NCBI RefSeq assembly: GCF_003947415.1
Contig: NZ_QHKL01000006.1
Location: 62,001 to 126,000 of the forward strand
Direction: 5' to 3'
Source of the DNA: Amycolatopsis sp. WAC 01376
Lineage (GTDB): Bacteria; Actinomycetota; Actinomycetes; Mycobacteriales; Pseudonocardiaceae
DNA: 64,000 bases
Within the stretch, counting starts at the first letter, position 1, and each line of letters starts with the position of its first letter. The position numbers were made by a program, and so were the translations under genes. Positions 8,652-18,322 of the stretch are shown piece after piece. The notes under the pieces were generated by a model. That model worked only from the letters and a program-made list of their open reading frames with translations, searched no databases and was not told the DNA's origin.

Positions 8652-9275
8652 TCAGGGTTCGTAGCGCGCCGGGTGCTTCGGGTCGTCGACGCGGACCACC
8701 ACGTCGGACAGCGCCGCCGGGTCGACTTCCCGTTCGTAGCGCTCGTAGGCGGGGAGCGCCCATGCGTCCGGCACCCGCCGCTTGAGAGCGGCGGGCGAGA
8801 GCCACAGGTGCACGCTCAGGTCGAAAGCGAGCCCCGCGCCGAAGAGGAACTCGCCGTCCAGCAGGACGACGCCGCCTTCGGGCAGCTCGACGCGTTCGGC
8901 GCGGGTGGCGCGATCGCGGACCGGATCCCACAGCGACGGGAGGACCAGTCCGCTGCCGTCCTCGGCGAGCGGGTCGAGCACCTCGCGGCGCAGGGCGCCG
9001 AGGTCGAGCCAGTCGCTGTAGCGCGAGTCCGGATCCTGTTTGCCGCGTTCGAAACGCAGCGAGGCGGGACGGAGGAAGTCGTTCGCCGAGATCCGCAACG
9101 CCGCGTGACCGGCGATCCGCAGGGGATCGACCAGGGCGTCGGCGAGTTCTGTGGTGTTGGTCGCACCGGCCGCGCCGTCGACGGCGACCGCGATCCGGCG
9201 GCGGTCGGTGATCGCCGTGATGCGTTCGGTCAGTTCCGAGACCAGCAGAGCGGGAGAAATCGGACGGTAGCGCAC
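8652..9275 (-). CDS. Uridine kinase-like P-loop protein with degenerate Walker A
   Basis: 207 residues resembling actinobacterial uridine kinase-like proteins: an N-terminal strand IAVAVDGAAG, a nucleoside-site segment RISANDFLRPASLRFERGKQDPDSRY, and EGGVVLLDGEFLF as a Walker B-like strand. The expected GxxxxGK(S/T) loop reads GAAGATNTT, so the glycine and the catalytic lysine are both replaced (see findings). GTG 9275 has a GGAGGATC ribosome site. The open frame runs further upstream to 9824 but that part overlaps the SRPBCC gene in antisense. Phosphotransfer activity is doubtful; binding or an altered reaction is possible. Confidence 0.75.
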   Translation of the reverse strand: MRYRPISPALLVSELTERITAITDRRRIAVAVDGAAGATNTTELADALVDPLRIAGHAALRISANDFLRPASLRFERGKQDPDSRYSDWLDLGALRREVLDPLAEDGSGLVLPSLWDPVRDRATRAERVELPEGGVVLLDGEFLFGAGLAFDLSVHLWLSPAALKRRVPDAWALPAYERYEREVDPAALSDVVVRVDDPKHPARYEP

Positions 9276-9339
9276 GGAAAGAGATCCTCCACCCGGACCG
9301 GTGACCGTCGCACGGTACACCCGATGGGATGATGGCCCG

Positions 9340-9753
9340 GTGGCAAAAGCAACGGCCAAAACAGCCGGAAGTGGTTGGCAGGTAGGCGTTTCCCAGACGG
9401 TGCCGTACAACAGCACGCAGGTGTGGGACTTCCTGGTCGGACGTGAAGGCGTGGGCATCTGGCTCGGCCCCGGTGCCGAACTCGGCCACGAGCCGGGCGC
9501 GGGGTACGAGACGGCCAACGGGACGACCGGCGAGATCCGCCGTCGCTCCGAGGGCGACAAGCTCCGCCTGACCTGGCGGCCGAAGGACTGGGACCACGAC
9601 TCGACCCTGCAGATCACGGTGAGCGGCACCGAGCAGAAGACCACGCTCCGTTTCCACCAGGAATGGCTCGCGGGCGCCGACGAGCGCGAAGAACAGCGGG
9701 CATACTGGACCGAAGTGACCGAGCGAGTGGTGGCCGCGCTGGCCGAACGCTGA
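9340..9753 (+). CDS. SRPBCC (AHSA1/START-like) domain protein
   Basis: About 137 residues with the helix-grip fold of SRPBCC proteins: VSQTVPYNSTQVWDFLVG at the N-terminus, central strands, the motif LRLTWRPKDWDHDSTLQITV, and a long C-terminal helix after KTTLRFHQEWLAGADEREEQRAYW. Members bind hydrophobic ligands or act as AHSA1-like co-chaperones; the substrate here is unknown. An in-frame GTG at 9301 would add 13 residues. GTG 9340 is preferred because the upstream residues look unlike the family. Divergent from the uridine kinase-like gene; the P450 gene follows after 25 bases. Confidence 0.82.
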   Translation: MAKATAKTAGSGWQVGVSQTVPYNSTQVWDFLVGREGVGIWLGPGAELGHEPGAGYETANGTTGEIRRRSEGDKLRLTWRPKDWDHDSTLQITVSGTEQKTTLRFHQEWLAGADEREEQRAYWTEVTERVVAALAER

Positions 9754-9778
9754 CCGGCGCGCCGGGGGAGGCGTACCG

Positions 9779-10978
9779 ATGGGGGAACCGAAGAACCTGG
9801 CCTGGGATCTCGTCCAGGAACCACACCGGGTCTCGGCGCTGCTGCGCGAAGAGGGCCCGGCCCGCAAGGTCCGGATGCCGCGTGGCCTCGACGTCTGGAT
9901 CGTCACCGGATACGCCGAAGCCCGCGCGATCCTCGCGGATTCCCGCGTCGGCAAGGATCCGGTGGCCATCCGGCGGCTCTTCGAACGCGACGGCTTCGAA
10001 TCCGCGGCCGACAGCGCCGTACGCGCGCTCGGCGCGCACATGCTCAACACGGATCCGCCGGACCACACGCGGCTGCGCAAACTGGTCAACCAGGCCTTCA
10101 CCTCGCGCACCGTTTCCCGGCTGCGGCCGAGGATCGAGCAGATCACCGCGGAACTGCTGGACGGTATCGGCGACGCCGAACGCGTCGACCTCCTGCCGTC
10201 CTTCGCCGTCCCGTTGCCGATCCGGGTGATCTGCGAACTGCTCGGCGTCCACGCGGGCGACCAGCCGGCGTTCGCGACGTGGTCGAACACGATGCTCGCC
10301 TGGTCGACGCCCGAAGAGCTCCAAGCCGCGGCCGCGAAGATGCACGCGTACCTCGTCGACCTCATCGAAGAAAAGCGCGCCGAGCCCGCCGGCGACCTGC
10401 TTTCGGGCCTGATCCACGCCAGTGACGAAGGCGATTCGCTCGCCGCGGACGAATTGCTGGCCATGGCGTTCCTGCTGCTGGTGGCGGGGTTCGAGACGAC
10501 GGTCAACCTGATCGCGAACAGTGTCCTGGCGCTGCTCCGGGAGCCGGACCAGCTGGCCGCCCTCCGCGGGAATCCCGCCCTGCTGCCCGGCGCGGTCGAG
10601 GAGTTCCTGCGCTACGACGGCGCGATCCACCTGGCGACCATCCGGTTCACCAAGGAACCCGTGCCGGTCGGTGACGTCGAGATCCCGGCGGGCGAATTCG
10701 TGCTCGTCTCCCTGCTCGGCGCGAACCGGGACGCCGCGCGGTTCGAGGACCCGCACCGGCTGGACGTCACGCGGCCGGCCTCGGGGCATCTCGCGTTCGG
10801 GCACGGGATCCACTACTGCGTCGGCGCCCCGCTGGCCCGCCTGGAAGCCGAGATCGCCCTGCGCGGGCTGCTGGAGAGGTTCCCCGCCCTCGCCATGGGC
10901 GCCGAACCGGAAACCTTGCGGTGGAGGGAAAGCTCCCTCGTCCACGGCCTGGAAACCCTCCCTGTGCGCCTGCGCTGA
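9779..10978 (+). CDS. Cytochrome P450
   Basis: 399-residue soluble bacterial P450. The haem loop HLAFGHGIHYCVGAPLAR places the axial thiolate at Cys347. The I-helix oxygen-activation motif is AGFETT and a K-helix ExxR-like region lies near EEFLRYD. The sequence ANRDAARFEDPHRLDVTR is the usual meander region of CYP107-type enzymes. It would hydroxylate a small or macrolide-like substrate using external ferredoxin partners, none of which are encoded nearby. It is followed by bioA after 25 bases, so the two may share a transcript. A CYP107H (BioI)-like role in making the pimelate precursor is conceivable but not shown by sequence. Confidence 0.92.
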   Translation: MGEPKNLAWDLVQEPHRVSALLREEGPARKVRMPRGLDVWIVTGYAEARAILADSRVGKDPVAIRRLFERDGFESAADSAVRALGAHMLNTDPPDHTRLRKLVNQAFTSRTVSRLRPRIEQITAELLDGIGDAERVDLLPSFAVPLPIRVICELLGVHAGDQPAFATWSNTMLAWSTPEELQAAAAKMHAYLVDLIEEKRAEPAGDLLSGLIHASDEGDSLAADELLAMAFLLLVAGFETTVNLIANSVLALLREPDQLAALRGNPALLPGAVEEFLRYDGAIHLATIRFTKEPVPVGDVEIPAGEFVLVSLLGANRDAARFEDPHRLDVTRPASGHLAFGHGIHYCVGAPLARLEAEIALRGLLERFPALAMGAEPETLRWRESSLVHGLETLPVRLR

Positions 10979-11003
10979 GGAGGACGTGTCGTAGGGTCGC
11001 CGG

Positions 11004-12284
11004 ATGGACGCCGCCGAACTCCTCGCGCTCGACGCGGAACACGTCTGGCACCCGTACGGGCCGATGCCGAGCACGATCGATTCCCTGCTCGTGCGCGAGG
11101 CGAGCGGGGTCCGGCTCACCCTCGACGACGGTCGCGAGTTGATCGACGGCATGTCTTCGTGGTGGGCGGCGATCCACGGCTACCGGAACCCGGTGCTGGA
11201 CGCGGCGCTGGCCGAGCAGGCGGGCCGGATGAGTCACGTGATGTTCGGCGGGCTCACCCACGAACCCGCCATCATGCTGGCGAAGACGCTGGTCGACCTC
11301 GCCCCGGACGGGCTGCGGCACGTGTTCCTGTGCGATTCGGGGTCGGTGTCGGTCGAGGTCGCCGTCAAGATGTGCCTGCAGTACTGGCAGTCGGTGGGGC
11401 GCAAGGAAAAGCGGCGCCTGATGACCTGGCGCGGCGGCTACCACGGTGACACGTTCACGCCGATGAGCGTCTGCGATCCCGAGGGCGGGATGCACGCGCT
11501 GTGGCGCGGGATCCTGCCGGACCAGCTGTTCCTGCCCAAGCCGCCGGGTGGTTTCGCCGACGAGCCGGATCCGGCGTACCTCGACCTGCTCGCGACCGAG
11601 ATCGAACGGCACGCGGGCGAACTGGCCGCGATCATCGTCGAGCCCGTCGTGCAGGGCGCTGGCGGCATGCGGTTCCACCCGCCCGCGTACCTGCGCGCGC
11701 TGCGCGAGCTCACCGAGGCCAACGACGTCCTGCTCATCTTCGATGAGATCGCCACCGGTTTCGGCCGCACCGGCACGATGTTCGCCGCCGAACACGCCGG
11801 TGTCACGCCGGACGTCCTGTGCCTCGGCAAGGCGCTGACCGGTGGTTACCTCACGATGGCGGCGGCGCTGTGCACGCCGGAGATCGCCGACGGGATCTCG
11901 CGCGGTGAACTGCCGGTGCTGGCGCACGGCCCGACTTTCATGGCGAACCCGCTGTCCTCGGCCGTCGCCAACGCGTCGCTGGGGATCCTGGCCGAAGGCG
12001 GCTGGAAGTCCGACGTCCCACGGATCGAGGCCGCGCTGAAGGCCGGGCTCGAACCGGCTCGTGCGCTGTCTTCGGTCGCCGACGTGCGGGTGCTCGGCGC
12101 CATCGGCGTGGTGGAACTGGACCATCCCGTGGACATGGCGGTGGCGACCGAGGTCCTCACGGAGAACGGGGTCTGGCTGCGTCCGTTCCGGAACCTGATC
12201 TACACGATGCCGCCCTACATCTCCGAGGCGGACGACCTCGCCGCGATCACTTCCGCAATGGTCTCGGCCGCACGGAAAGCGTAA
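11004..12284 (+). CDS. bioA: Adenosylmethionine-8-amino-7-oxononanoate aminotransferase
   Basis: 426-residue PLP enzyme that converts KAPA to DAPA in biotin synthesis, using SAM as amino donor. Family signatures: HVWHPYGPM near the N-terminus, [13 protein letters not shown] (substrate site), the glycine-rich [40 protein letters not shown] with the PLP-binding Asp, and the Schiff-base lysine K276 in [10 protein letters not shown]. Length is normal. It is the first biotin gene of the window; bioD and bioB follow only after two SulP-carbonic anhydrase genes, and bioF is absent. Confidence 0.96.
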   Translation: MDAAELLALDAEHVWHPYGPMPSTIDSLLVREASGVRLTLDDGRELIDGMSSWWAAIHGYRNPVLDAALAEQAGRMSHVMFGGLTHEPAIMLAKTLVDLAPDGLRHVFLCDSGSVSVEVAVKMCLQYWQSVGRKEKRRLMTWRGGYHGDTFTPMSVCDPEGGMHALWRGILPDQLFLPKPPGGFADEPDPAYLDLLATEIERHAGELAAIIVEPVVQGAGGMRFHPPAYLRALRELTEANDVLLIFDEIATGFGRTGTMFAAEHAGVTPDVLCLGKALTGGYLTMAAALCTPEIADGISRGELPVLAHGPTFMANPLSSAVANASLGILAEGGWKSDVPRIEAALKAGLEPARALSSVADVRVLGAIGVVELDHPVDMAVATEVLTENGVWLRPFRNLIYTMPPYISEADDLAAITSAMVSAARKA

Positions 12285-12523
12285 AAACGGCGAAATTCAG
12301 CACAAAGAGTGTGACTACGGCCACAGCAAACCGGAGAGGCCACGCTGGGTACAGAGCGTGGTCGCGTGTTGATCTTGGTCAAGCGAACGGGCGAGTCCGA
12401 TCGAGGTCCATCTCAGGTGGTTTGTCGCAAAAGCGTGGTTCGTCCTAGTTCCTCGGCGCACAAGCAAACCTGAGAAACCTTTGCGTAGCGGACTTTTGGG
12501 CGCCGATCGGGTTTCCTGCCCCC

Positions 12524-14782
12524 ATGATCGACTTCGTTGGTGACGAGCACGACACCGGGCCCCCGGGCCGCCGCAATCCCGCAAAGACCCTCCTGAAGAA
12601 CCTTCGCCACGACCTCCCGGCTTCGGTAGTCGTCTTCCTCGTGGCGGTCCCGCTCTCGCTCGGCGTCGCACACGCCGCCGGAGCCCCCTTGCTCGCCGGA
12701 CTCATCTCCGCCGTCGTCGGCGGAGTCGTCGCGAGCCTCTTCGGCGCCTCCGCCCTGCAAGTCAGCGGTCCCTCCGCCGCGCTGACCATCGTCATCGCGG
12801 AGACCATCTCGACCTTCGGCTGGGCCGCCACCTGCGCGATCACCGCCGCGGCGGGCGTGGTCCAGATCGTCTTCGGCGTCTGCCGCGTCGCCCGCGCCAC
12901 GCTGGTGATCTCGCCCGCCATCGTGCACGGCCTGCTCGCCGGGATCGGGCTGATCCTCGTCCTCGGCCAGCTGCACGTCGTACTCGGCGGAGCGGCGCAA
13001 GGCTCCACGATCGCGAACATCCTCGCGCTGCCGGGCCGGATCGTCGGCCACCACGACCAGGCCGCGCTGATCGGCGTCGTCACCGTCGGCGTCCTGCTGG
13101 CGTGGACCAGGATGCCGGCTTCCGTGCGCCGCGTCCCCGGTCCGCTCGCCGCCGTCGCGCTCGCGACCGGCCTTTCCGTCGCGGCGGGGATGGACCTGCC
13201 GCGCGTCGACCTCCCGAACGGCTTGCCGGGGCTGGGTTTCATCCCCGAGGTGCCGTCCGGGTCCATCGCGGCGATCATCGCCGCCGTCCTCTCCATCGCG
13301 CTCATCGCCAGCCTGGAGAGCCTGCTTTCCGCCGTCGCCATCGACAAACTGCGCGAAGGCCCGCGCACCGACCTCAACCGCGAACTGATCGGACAGGGCC
13401 TGGCGAACGCCGCGGCCGGTTCGCTCGGCGGATTCCCGGTCACCGGCGTCGTCGTGCGCACCATGACCAACTTCGAAGCGGGCGCCCGGACCAGGATGTC
13501 GGCGATCCTGCACAGCGCCTGGATCCTCGGCTGCTGCCTGTTCCTGGCAGGCGCGCTGCGGCTGATCCCGCTCGCCGCGCTCGCCGGTCTCCTCGTCTAC
13601 GTCGGCGCCAAACTGGTCAACCTCACCAATCTGCGTGAGGTCCGCCGCCACGGCGACCTGCCGGTCTACCTCGCGACCCTGCTCGGCGCGGTCGCCGTCA
13701 ACCTGCTCACCGGCGTCGCCGCGGGGATCGTGGTGGCGCTCGCGCTGATGCTGCGGCGGATGCTGTTCTCCGGGATCCACGTCGAACCGGACGGCCCGCG
13801 GACCCGTGTCGTCATCGAAGGCGCGCTCACTTTCCTTTCCGTGCCAAGGCTCACGAGCGTTCTGGCCGCAGTCCCCGGGCGTTCAGAGGTGACGCTGGAA
13901 CTGTTCGTCGACTACCTCGACCACGCCGCTTTCGACTGCCTGCGCGGCTGGCAGCGTGCGTACGAACGCGCCGGGGGCACCGTCGTCGTCGACGAGATCG
14001 GGCATCCGTGGTTCGGACGCGGCAAGGCGGGCGTGCCGACCGTGCGCCGCGGCGTCGCGTCCCGGGTGGTGCCGCGCTGGCTCGCGCCGTGGTCGCAATG
14101 GCAGGCCGAACACCTCGAACTGCCGAGCCAGCGCGGCGGCAGCGTCCCGTTGTGCCGTGGTGCTTCGGAGTTCCAGCGGCGGACGGCTCCGCTGCTGCGG
14201 AGCACCTGGGACGGGCTGGCGAACGGGCAGCGGCCGCATACCTTGTTCATCACCTGCGGCGACGCGCGGATCGTGCCGAACCTCATCACCACCAGCGGTC
14301 CGGGAGACCTGTTCACCGTGCGGAACATCGGAAACCTCGTCCCGCACGCCGGTGCCGACGCGGATTTCTCCGTGGGGGCGGCGATCGAGTACGCCGTCGG
14401 GTTGCTGCGGGTGCGGGAAGTGGTGGTGTGCGGGCATTCCGGCTGCGGTGCGATGAAGGCGCTGCTCGGGGACGCGCCCGCCGGGCTCACGCAACTGAGG
14501 GGCTGGCTGCGCCACGCCGAGGAAACCTTGCGGCGCAGGGAAAGGGAGGGACCGGTGCTGCTCGACGGTGCCCGTCCCGCGCACGAAAGCGATCAGCTCG
14601 CCCTGCACAACGTGGTGCAGCAACTGGAAAACCTGCGCTCGTATCCGGTCGTCGACGCGGCGCTGGCGCGTGGCGAACTCCGGCTCACGGGGATGTACTT
14701 CGACGTCGGCGAGGCGAACGTGTCCCTGCTCGACGAGGTGCCGCGGTCGTTCACCTCGGCCGCGACGCCGGTGAAGTCCTGA
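12524..14782 (+). CDS. SulP anion transporter-beta-carbonic anhydrase fusion (copy 1)
   Basis: 752 residues: SulP/SLC26 membrane domain (about residues 20-410), a STAS-like region (about 425-500, GALTFLSVPRLTSVL...LELFVDYLDHAAFD), and a C-terminal beta-carbonic anhydrase. Zinc ligands are visible as Cys578 and Asp580 (CGDAR), His638 and Cys641 (HSGCG). The natural reading is uptake of bicarbonate or another anion with local CO2/HCO3- interconversion. The second copy follows 560 bases downstream. The pair sits between bioA and bioD, and BioD consumes CO2 (see findings). The 12285-12523 gap shows only a weak 7-bp-arm hairpin at 12340. Confidence 0.92.
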   Translation: MIDFVGDEHDTGPPGRRNPAKTLLKNLRHDLPASVVVFLVAVPLSLGVAHAAGAPLLAGLISAVVGGVVASLFGASALQVSGPSAALTIVIAETISTFGWAATCAITAAAGVVQIVFGVCRVARATLVISPAIVHGLLAGIGLILVLGQLHVVLGGAAQGSTIANILALPGRIVGHHDQAALIGVVTVGVLLAWTRMPASVRRVPGPLAAVALATGLSVAAGMDLPRVDLPNGLPGLGFIPEVPSGSIAAIIAAVLSIALIASLESLLSAVAIDKLREGPRTDLNRELIGQGLANAAAGSLGGFPVTGVVVRTMTNFEAGARTRMSAILHSAWILGCCLFLAGALRLIPLAALAGLLVYVGAKLVNLTNLREVRRHGDLPVYLATLLGAVAVNLLTGVAAGIVVALALMLRRMLFSGIHVEPDGPRTRVVIEGALTFLSVPRLTSVLAAVPGRSEVTLELFVDYLDHAAFDCLRGWQRAYERAGGTVVVDEIGHPWFGRGKAGVPTVRRGVASRVVPRWLAPWSQWQAEHLELPSQRGGSVPLCRGASEFQRRTAPLLRSTWDGLANGQRPHTLFITCGDARIVPNLITTSGPGDLFTVRNIGNLVPHAGADADFSVGAAIEYAVGLLRVREVVVCGHSGCGAMKALLGDAPAGLTQLRGWLRHAEETLRRREREGPVLLDGARPAHESDQLALHNVVQQLENLRSYPVVDAALARGELRLTGMYFDVGEANVSLLDEVPRSFTSAATPVKS

Positions 14783-14800
14783 GCGCGTAACGGGTTGGGG

Positions 14801-14857
14801 ATGGTTGCGAAAGCCACTTTCGCAACCATCAACGTTGCGAAAGTGGCTTTCGCAACG
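14801..14857. repeat. Double GTTGCGAAAG hairpin forming a larger palindrome
   Basis: Two small hairpins (14801-14829 and 14833-14857), each with GTTGCGAAAG arms and a 3-base loop. Their loops are complementary (CCA and TGG), so the two units together also form a long 23-bp-arm palindrome. A single unit of the same family occurs at 59770. Confidence 0.8.
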
Positions 14858-14899
14858 TCCTTGCCTGGCAGGACCGGGCTTCGAGGGTCGGGATCGCAG

Positions 14900-15100
14900 G
14901 TCGTGAAGGACTCCTTGCCTACCTTGAGGGTAGGAAGGGGCCCCTCGCGTCATGCCGGGCTGAGCTCGGCCCGAGCCAAGGCAGACCCGCGCGTGAAGGC
15001 CCCCTTCCCTCGGCTCAGCCGAGGAAACTCGACCTTCACGCCAGCCCGAGTATATGAAGGCCCCCATCCTTGCGCCTAGGTACAGGAAGGGGGCCTTCAT
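14900..15100. repeat. Cluster of decayed GTGAAGGCC-family palindromes
   Basis: Three imperfect palindromes follow one another: about 14900-14950 (poorly paired), 14991-15041 (right arm altered), and 15054-15100 (left arm altered, ends ATGAAGG/CCTTCAT). They lie in the 560-base gap between the two SulP genes (14783-15343). The remainder of the gap (15101-15343) shows no further element beyond a possible promoter near 15285-15304. Confidence 0.65.
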
Positions 15101-15343
15101 GTACTTCAGGCAGCACGCAGGAAGCGCCGCAGGTCACCCGAATCGCCACTCACGACCGGCCGAGCTGACCGGGCGGCCGACCGATACATCCCAGGATTCG
15201 GGAGCCCGTAAGGCTTTTCGCAACACGGAGGACATCTTCGGGCAACAAACTGAGCCGAAAGTGGGCCACGCCACCTGACAGTAGGGTGATATTCACTCGA
15301 TAGGGTGGTGCATATCGGACAATTCACCAGTTACCTGGTGATC

Positions 15344-17551
15344 ATGATGGTGATCATCAAAAAACCTCTCGCCGTGCTCCGGCACGACCTGCCCGCCTCG
15401 CTGGTGGTGTTCCTCGTCGCCGTCCCGCTCTCACTCGGGATCGCTCTCGCGTCGGGGGCGCCGATCGTCGCGGGGTTGATCGCCGCCGTGGTGGGAGGTG
15501 TGGTCGCCGGAGCCCTCGGCGGCTCCCCGCTTCAGGTCAGCGGTCCGGCCGCCGGGTTGACGGTGATCATGGCCGAAACCATCGCGACCTTCGGCTGGGC
15601 GACCACTTGTGCGATCACCGTCGTCGCGGGCGCGCTCCAGATCCTGCTCGGGCTGAGCCGTATCGCCCGCGCGGCGCTCGCGATCTCGCCCGCCATCGTC
15701 CACGGCATGCTCGCCGGTATCGGCGTCACGATCGTCCTCGGCCAGCTCCATGTCGTACTGGGCGGAACGGCACAGAGTTCGGCGCTCAAGAACATCGCCG
15801 AACTGCCCGCGCAGATCGTCGGCCACCACGACACCGCCGCGTTGATCGGCGTGCTCACCATCGGCATCCTGCTGCTGTGGCCGCGGCTTCCGCGGTCCGT
15901 CCGCAAGGTGCCCGGCCCGCTCGCCGCGATCGCGCTGGTGACCGTGCTGTCCGTCGCCACCGGGATGACCCTGCCCCGCGTCAACCTGCCGGGTGACCTG
16001 CTCAACATCCGCTTCGCGCCCGAATTCCCGGACGCGGGCTGGGGCGCGTTCGCCGTCGCGGTCATCACCATCGCGCTGATCGCCAGCGTGGAAAGCCTGC
16101 TGTCGGCCGTCGCCGTCGACAAGATGCACACCGGACCGCGGTCGAACCTCGACCGAGAACTGATCGGGCAGGGCGCCGCGAACATGACCTCCGGCGCGTT
16201 GGGCGGGCTCCCGGTCACCGGTGTGATCGTCCGAAGCTCCACCAACGTCGCCGCCGGCGCCCGCACCCGGGTGTCCGCGATCCTGCACGGCGTCTGGATT
16301 TTGGTGTTCGTCGCCGCGTTCGCCGGGCTGATCCAGAACATCCCGCTCGCGGCGCTGGCGGGACTGCTCGTCCACGTCGGCGCGAAACTGGTCAACCCCG
16401 GCCATATGAAGCAGGTCCTCAAACACGGTGATCTGGGGCTGTACCTGGTGACACTCGCCGGTGTCGTCGTCTTCGACCTGCTCACCGGCGTCCTGCTCGG
16501 TATCGCGCTTTCGGTGTTGCTGATGCTGCGGCGCACCGTGTGGTCCGGGATCCACGCCGAACGCGACGGTGACGAATGGCGCGTCGTCGTCGAAGGTGTC
16601 CTGACGTTCCTCTCGGTGCCGAGGCTCAGCCGGGTGCTCGCGACCGTGCCCGACGGCGCGAAGGTGACCCTGGAGCTGGTCGTCGACTACCTCGACCACG
16701 CCGCTTTCGAGAGCCTTTCGAACTGGCAGCAGGCGCACGAACGCTCCGGCGGGCAGGTGACCGTCGACGAGGTCGGGCATCCGTGGTTCGCCAACGGCAA
16801 ATCCGGCGATCCCACGCTGACCAGGACGGCCGCGATGCGTTCGGTGCCGCGGTTCCTCGCGCCGTGGTCCGACTGGCAGGCCAAGGACGTCGAGGTGCCA
16901 GGACAGCGCGGCGGACCCACCCGGCGCGGGGCGACCGAGTTCCAGCGGCGCACGGCCGCGCTCATGCAACCAGCGCTCAGCAAGCTGGCGGGCGGCCAGT
17001 CGCCGCACACCCTGTTCATCACCTGCGGCGACGCGCGGATCGTGCCGAACATGATCACCACGAGCGGCCCCGGTGACCTGTTCACCGTCCGCAACATCGG
17101 CAACCTGGTGCCCGCCCGGCGGGCCGACCCGTCGATGGGTGCCACCGTCGAGTTCGCCGTCGGCGTGCTGAAGGTGCGAGAGATCGTGGTCTGCGGGCAT
17201 TCCGGCTGCGGCGCGATGCAGGCGCTGTCCACCGGCGCCCCCGACGGCGCGCCGATGCTGGCTTCGTGGCTGCGGCACGCCGAGCCGAGCGCGCATCGCG
17301 ACGTCCCGGTGACCCTCGACGGCGAACGCCCGGAGAGGCACGTCGATCGGCTGGCGCTCCAGAACGTGCTTCAGCAGCTGGAGCACCTGCGCCACTATCC
17401 GCTGATCGCCGAGGCGGAGGCACGCGGCGAACTGCATCTGACCGGGATGTACTTCGACGTCGGGGCGGCGCAGGTCTACCTGTCGGACGACGAGAGCCCG
17501 GCGTTCGCCCCGGTCGGCGTCGTTGCCGCTGTGCCCGAACAGGGGAGCTGA
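15344..17551 (+). CDS. SulP anion transporter-beta-carbonic anhydrase fusion (copy 2)
   Basis: About 735 residues, collinear with and clearly similar to copy 1 throughout: SulP domain starting LRHDLPASLVVFLVAVPLSLG, STAS-like region (GVLTFLSVPRLSRVL...LELVVDYLDHAAFE) and beta-carbonic anhydrase with Cys561 and Asp563 (CGDAR), His619 and Cys622 (HSGCG). All zinc ligands are kept in both copies, which argues for two functional proteins rather than a decaying duplicate. The start is uncertain: ATG 15344 or 15347, or a GTG at 15305 giving 13 more residues. bioD begins 48 bases downstream. Confidence 0.92.
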   Translation: MMVIIKKPLAVLRHDLPASLVVFLVAVPLSLGIALASGAPIVAGLIAAVVGGVVAGALGGSPLQVSGPAAGLTVIMAETIATFGWATTCAITVVAGALQILLGLSRIARAALAISPAIVHGMLAGIGVTIVLGQLHVVLGGTAQSSALKNIAELPAQIVGHHDTAALIGVLTIGILLLWPRLPRSVRKVPGPLAAIALVTVLSVATGMTLPRVNLPGDLLNIRFAPEFPDAGWGAFAVAVITIALIASVESLLSAVAVDKMHTGPRSNLDRELIGQGAANMTSGALGGLPVTGVIVRSSTNVAAGARTRVSAILHGVWILVFVAAFAGLIQNIPLAALAGLLVHVGAKLVNPGHMKQVLKHGDLGLYLVTLAGVVVFDLLTGVLLGIALSVLLMLRRTVWSGIHAERDGDEWRVVVEGVLTFLSVPRLSRVLATVPDGAKVTLELVVDYLDHAAFESLSNWQQAHERSGGQVTVDEVGHPWFANGKSGDPTLTRTAAMRSVPRFLAPWSDWQAKDVEVPGQRGGPTRRGATEFQRRTAALMQPALSKLAGGQSPHTLFITCGDARIVPNMITTSGPGDLFTVRNIGNLVPARRADPSMGATVEFAVGVLKVREIVVCGHSGCGAMQALSTGAPDGAPMLASWLRHAEPSAHRDVPVTLDGERPERHVDRLALQNVLQQLEHLRHYPLIAEAEARGELHLTGMYFDVGAAQVYLSDDESPAFAPVGVVAAVPEQGS

Positions 17552-17599
17552 CGGTCCCGTTCAGCCGTCCTCCACCCCGACCCACTAAGTTCAACGCAC

Positions 17600-18322
17600 G
17601 TGAGCATGCTGGTCATGACCGGCACCGGTACGGGTGTCGGCAAGACGATCTCCACCGCCGCCATCGCCGCGCTGGCCGCCGGTCAGGGCCAACGCGTCGC
17701 CGTGCTGAAACCGGCGCAGACCGGGGTCGGCCCGGACGAGCCGGGTGATCTCGCCGACGTGCTCCGGCTCGCCGGTCCGGTCACCACCCGTGAGCTGCGG
17801 CGATACCCGGATCCGCTGTCGCCGGAGGCGGCGGCCAGGCTCTCGGGACTGCCGACGCTCGGGCCGAGTGAGATCGCCGCCGCGGCGAGCGACCTCAACG
17901 GCGAACACGACCTCACCCTGATCGAGGGCGCGGGCGGCCTGCTGGTCCGGTTCGACGCCGACGGGGCCACGCTGGCCGACGTCGCGTGGTCGCTCGGCGC
18001 GCTGGTCATCCTCGTGGCCGAGGCCGGGCTGGGCACGCTCAACGCGACCGCGCTGACCGCCGAGGTCGCGACCAAACGCGGGCTCACCGTGGCCGGGGTG
18101 ATCATCGGCTCGTGGCCGGAGGAGCCGGATCTGGCGGCCGTGTCGAACCTGCGTGACCTGACGGTCGCCGCCGGCGCCCCGTTGCTGGGCGTGCTGCCCG
18201 CCGGGCTGGGCAACGCCACTCCCGAGGAGTTCGCGGACCGGGCCAGGGCCGGCCTCTCGCCGTGGTTCGGCGGGGAGTTCGACCCGGAATGCTTCGTCGG
18301 CCAGGCGTCGGCCAAGAAGTGA
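17600..18322 (+). CDS. bioD: Dethiobiotin synthetase
   Basis: 240-residue ATP-dependent carboxylase that closes the ureido ring of dethiobiotin from DAPA and CO2. The N-terminal P-loop reads TGTGTGVGKT, followed by VAVLKPAQTGV (substrate lysine) and LTLIEGAGGLLV (family signature, metal and DAPA site). Size is typical. Start GTG 17600 begins VSMLVMTGTG. It is 48 bases after SulP-CA copy 2 and 84 bases before bioB, consistent with one transcript; the neighbouring carbonic anhydrase domains could govern its CO2 supply. Confidence 0.95.
   Translation: MSMLVMTGTGTGVGKTISTAAIAALAAGQGQRVAVLKPAQTGVGPDEPGDLADVLRLAGPVTTRELRRYPDPLSPEAAARLSGLPTLGPSEIAAAASDLNGEHDLTLIEGAGGLLVRFDADGATLADVAWSLGALVILVAEAGLGTLNATALTAEVATKRGLTVAGVIIGSWPEEPDLAAVSNLRDLTVAAGAPLLGVLPAGLGNATPEEFADRARAGLSPWFGGEFDPECFVGQASAKK

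Noticed and set aside
9779-10978. P450 as a BioI-type pimeloyl-forming enzyme for the biotin pathway
   Set aside because: Only its position 25 bases before bioA suggests this; no carrier protein or specific motif supports it.
12340-12361. Hairpin after bioA as a terminator
   Set aside because: Only 7-bp arms with an 8-base loop and no T-tract, weaker than the window's other hairpins.
15431-17437. 668-codon open frame on the minus strand
   Set aside because: Antisense to the second SulP-CA gene, no recognisable domain.
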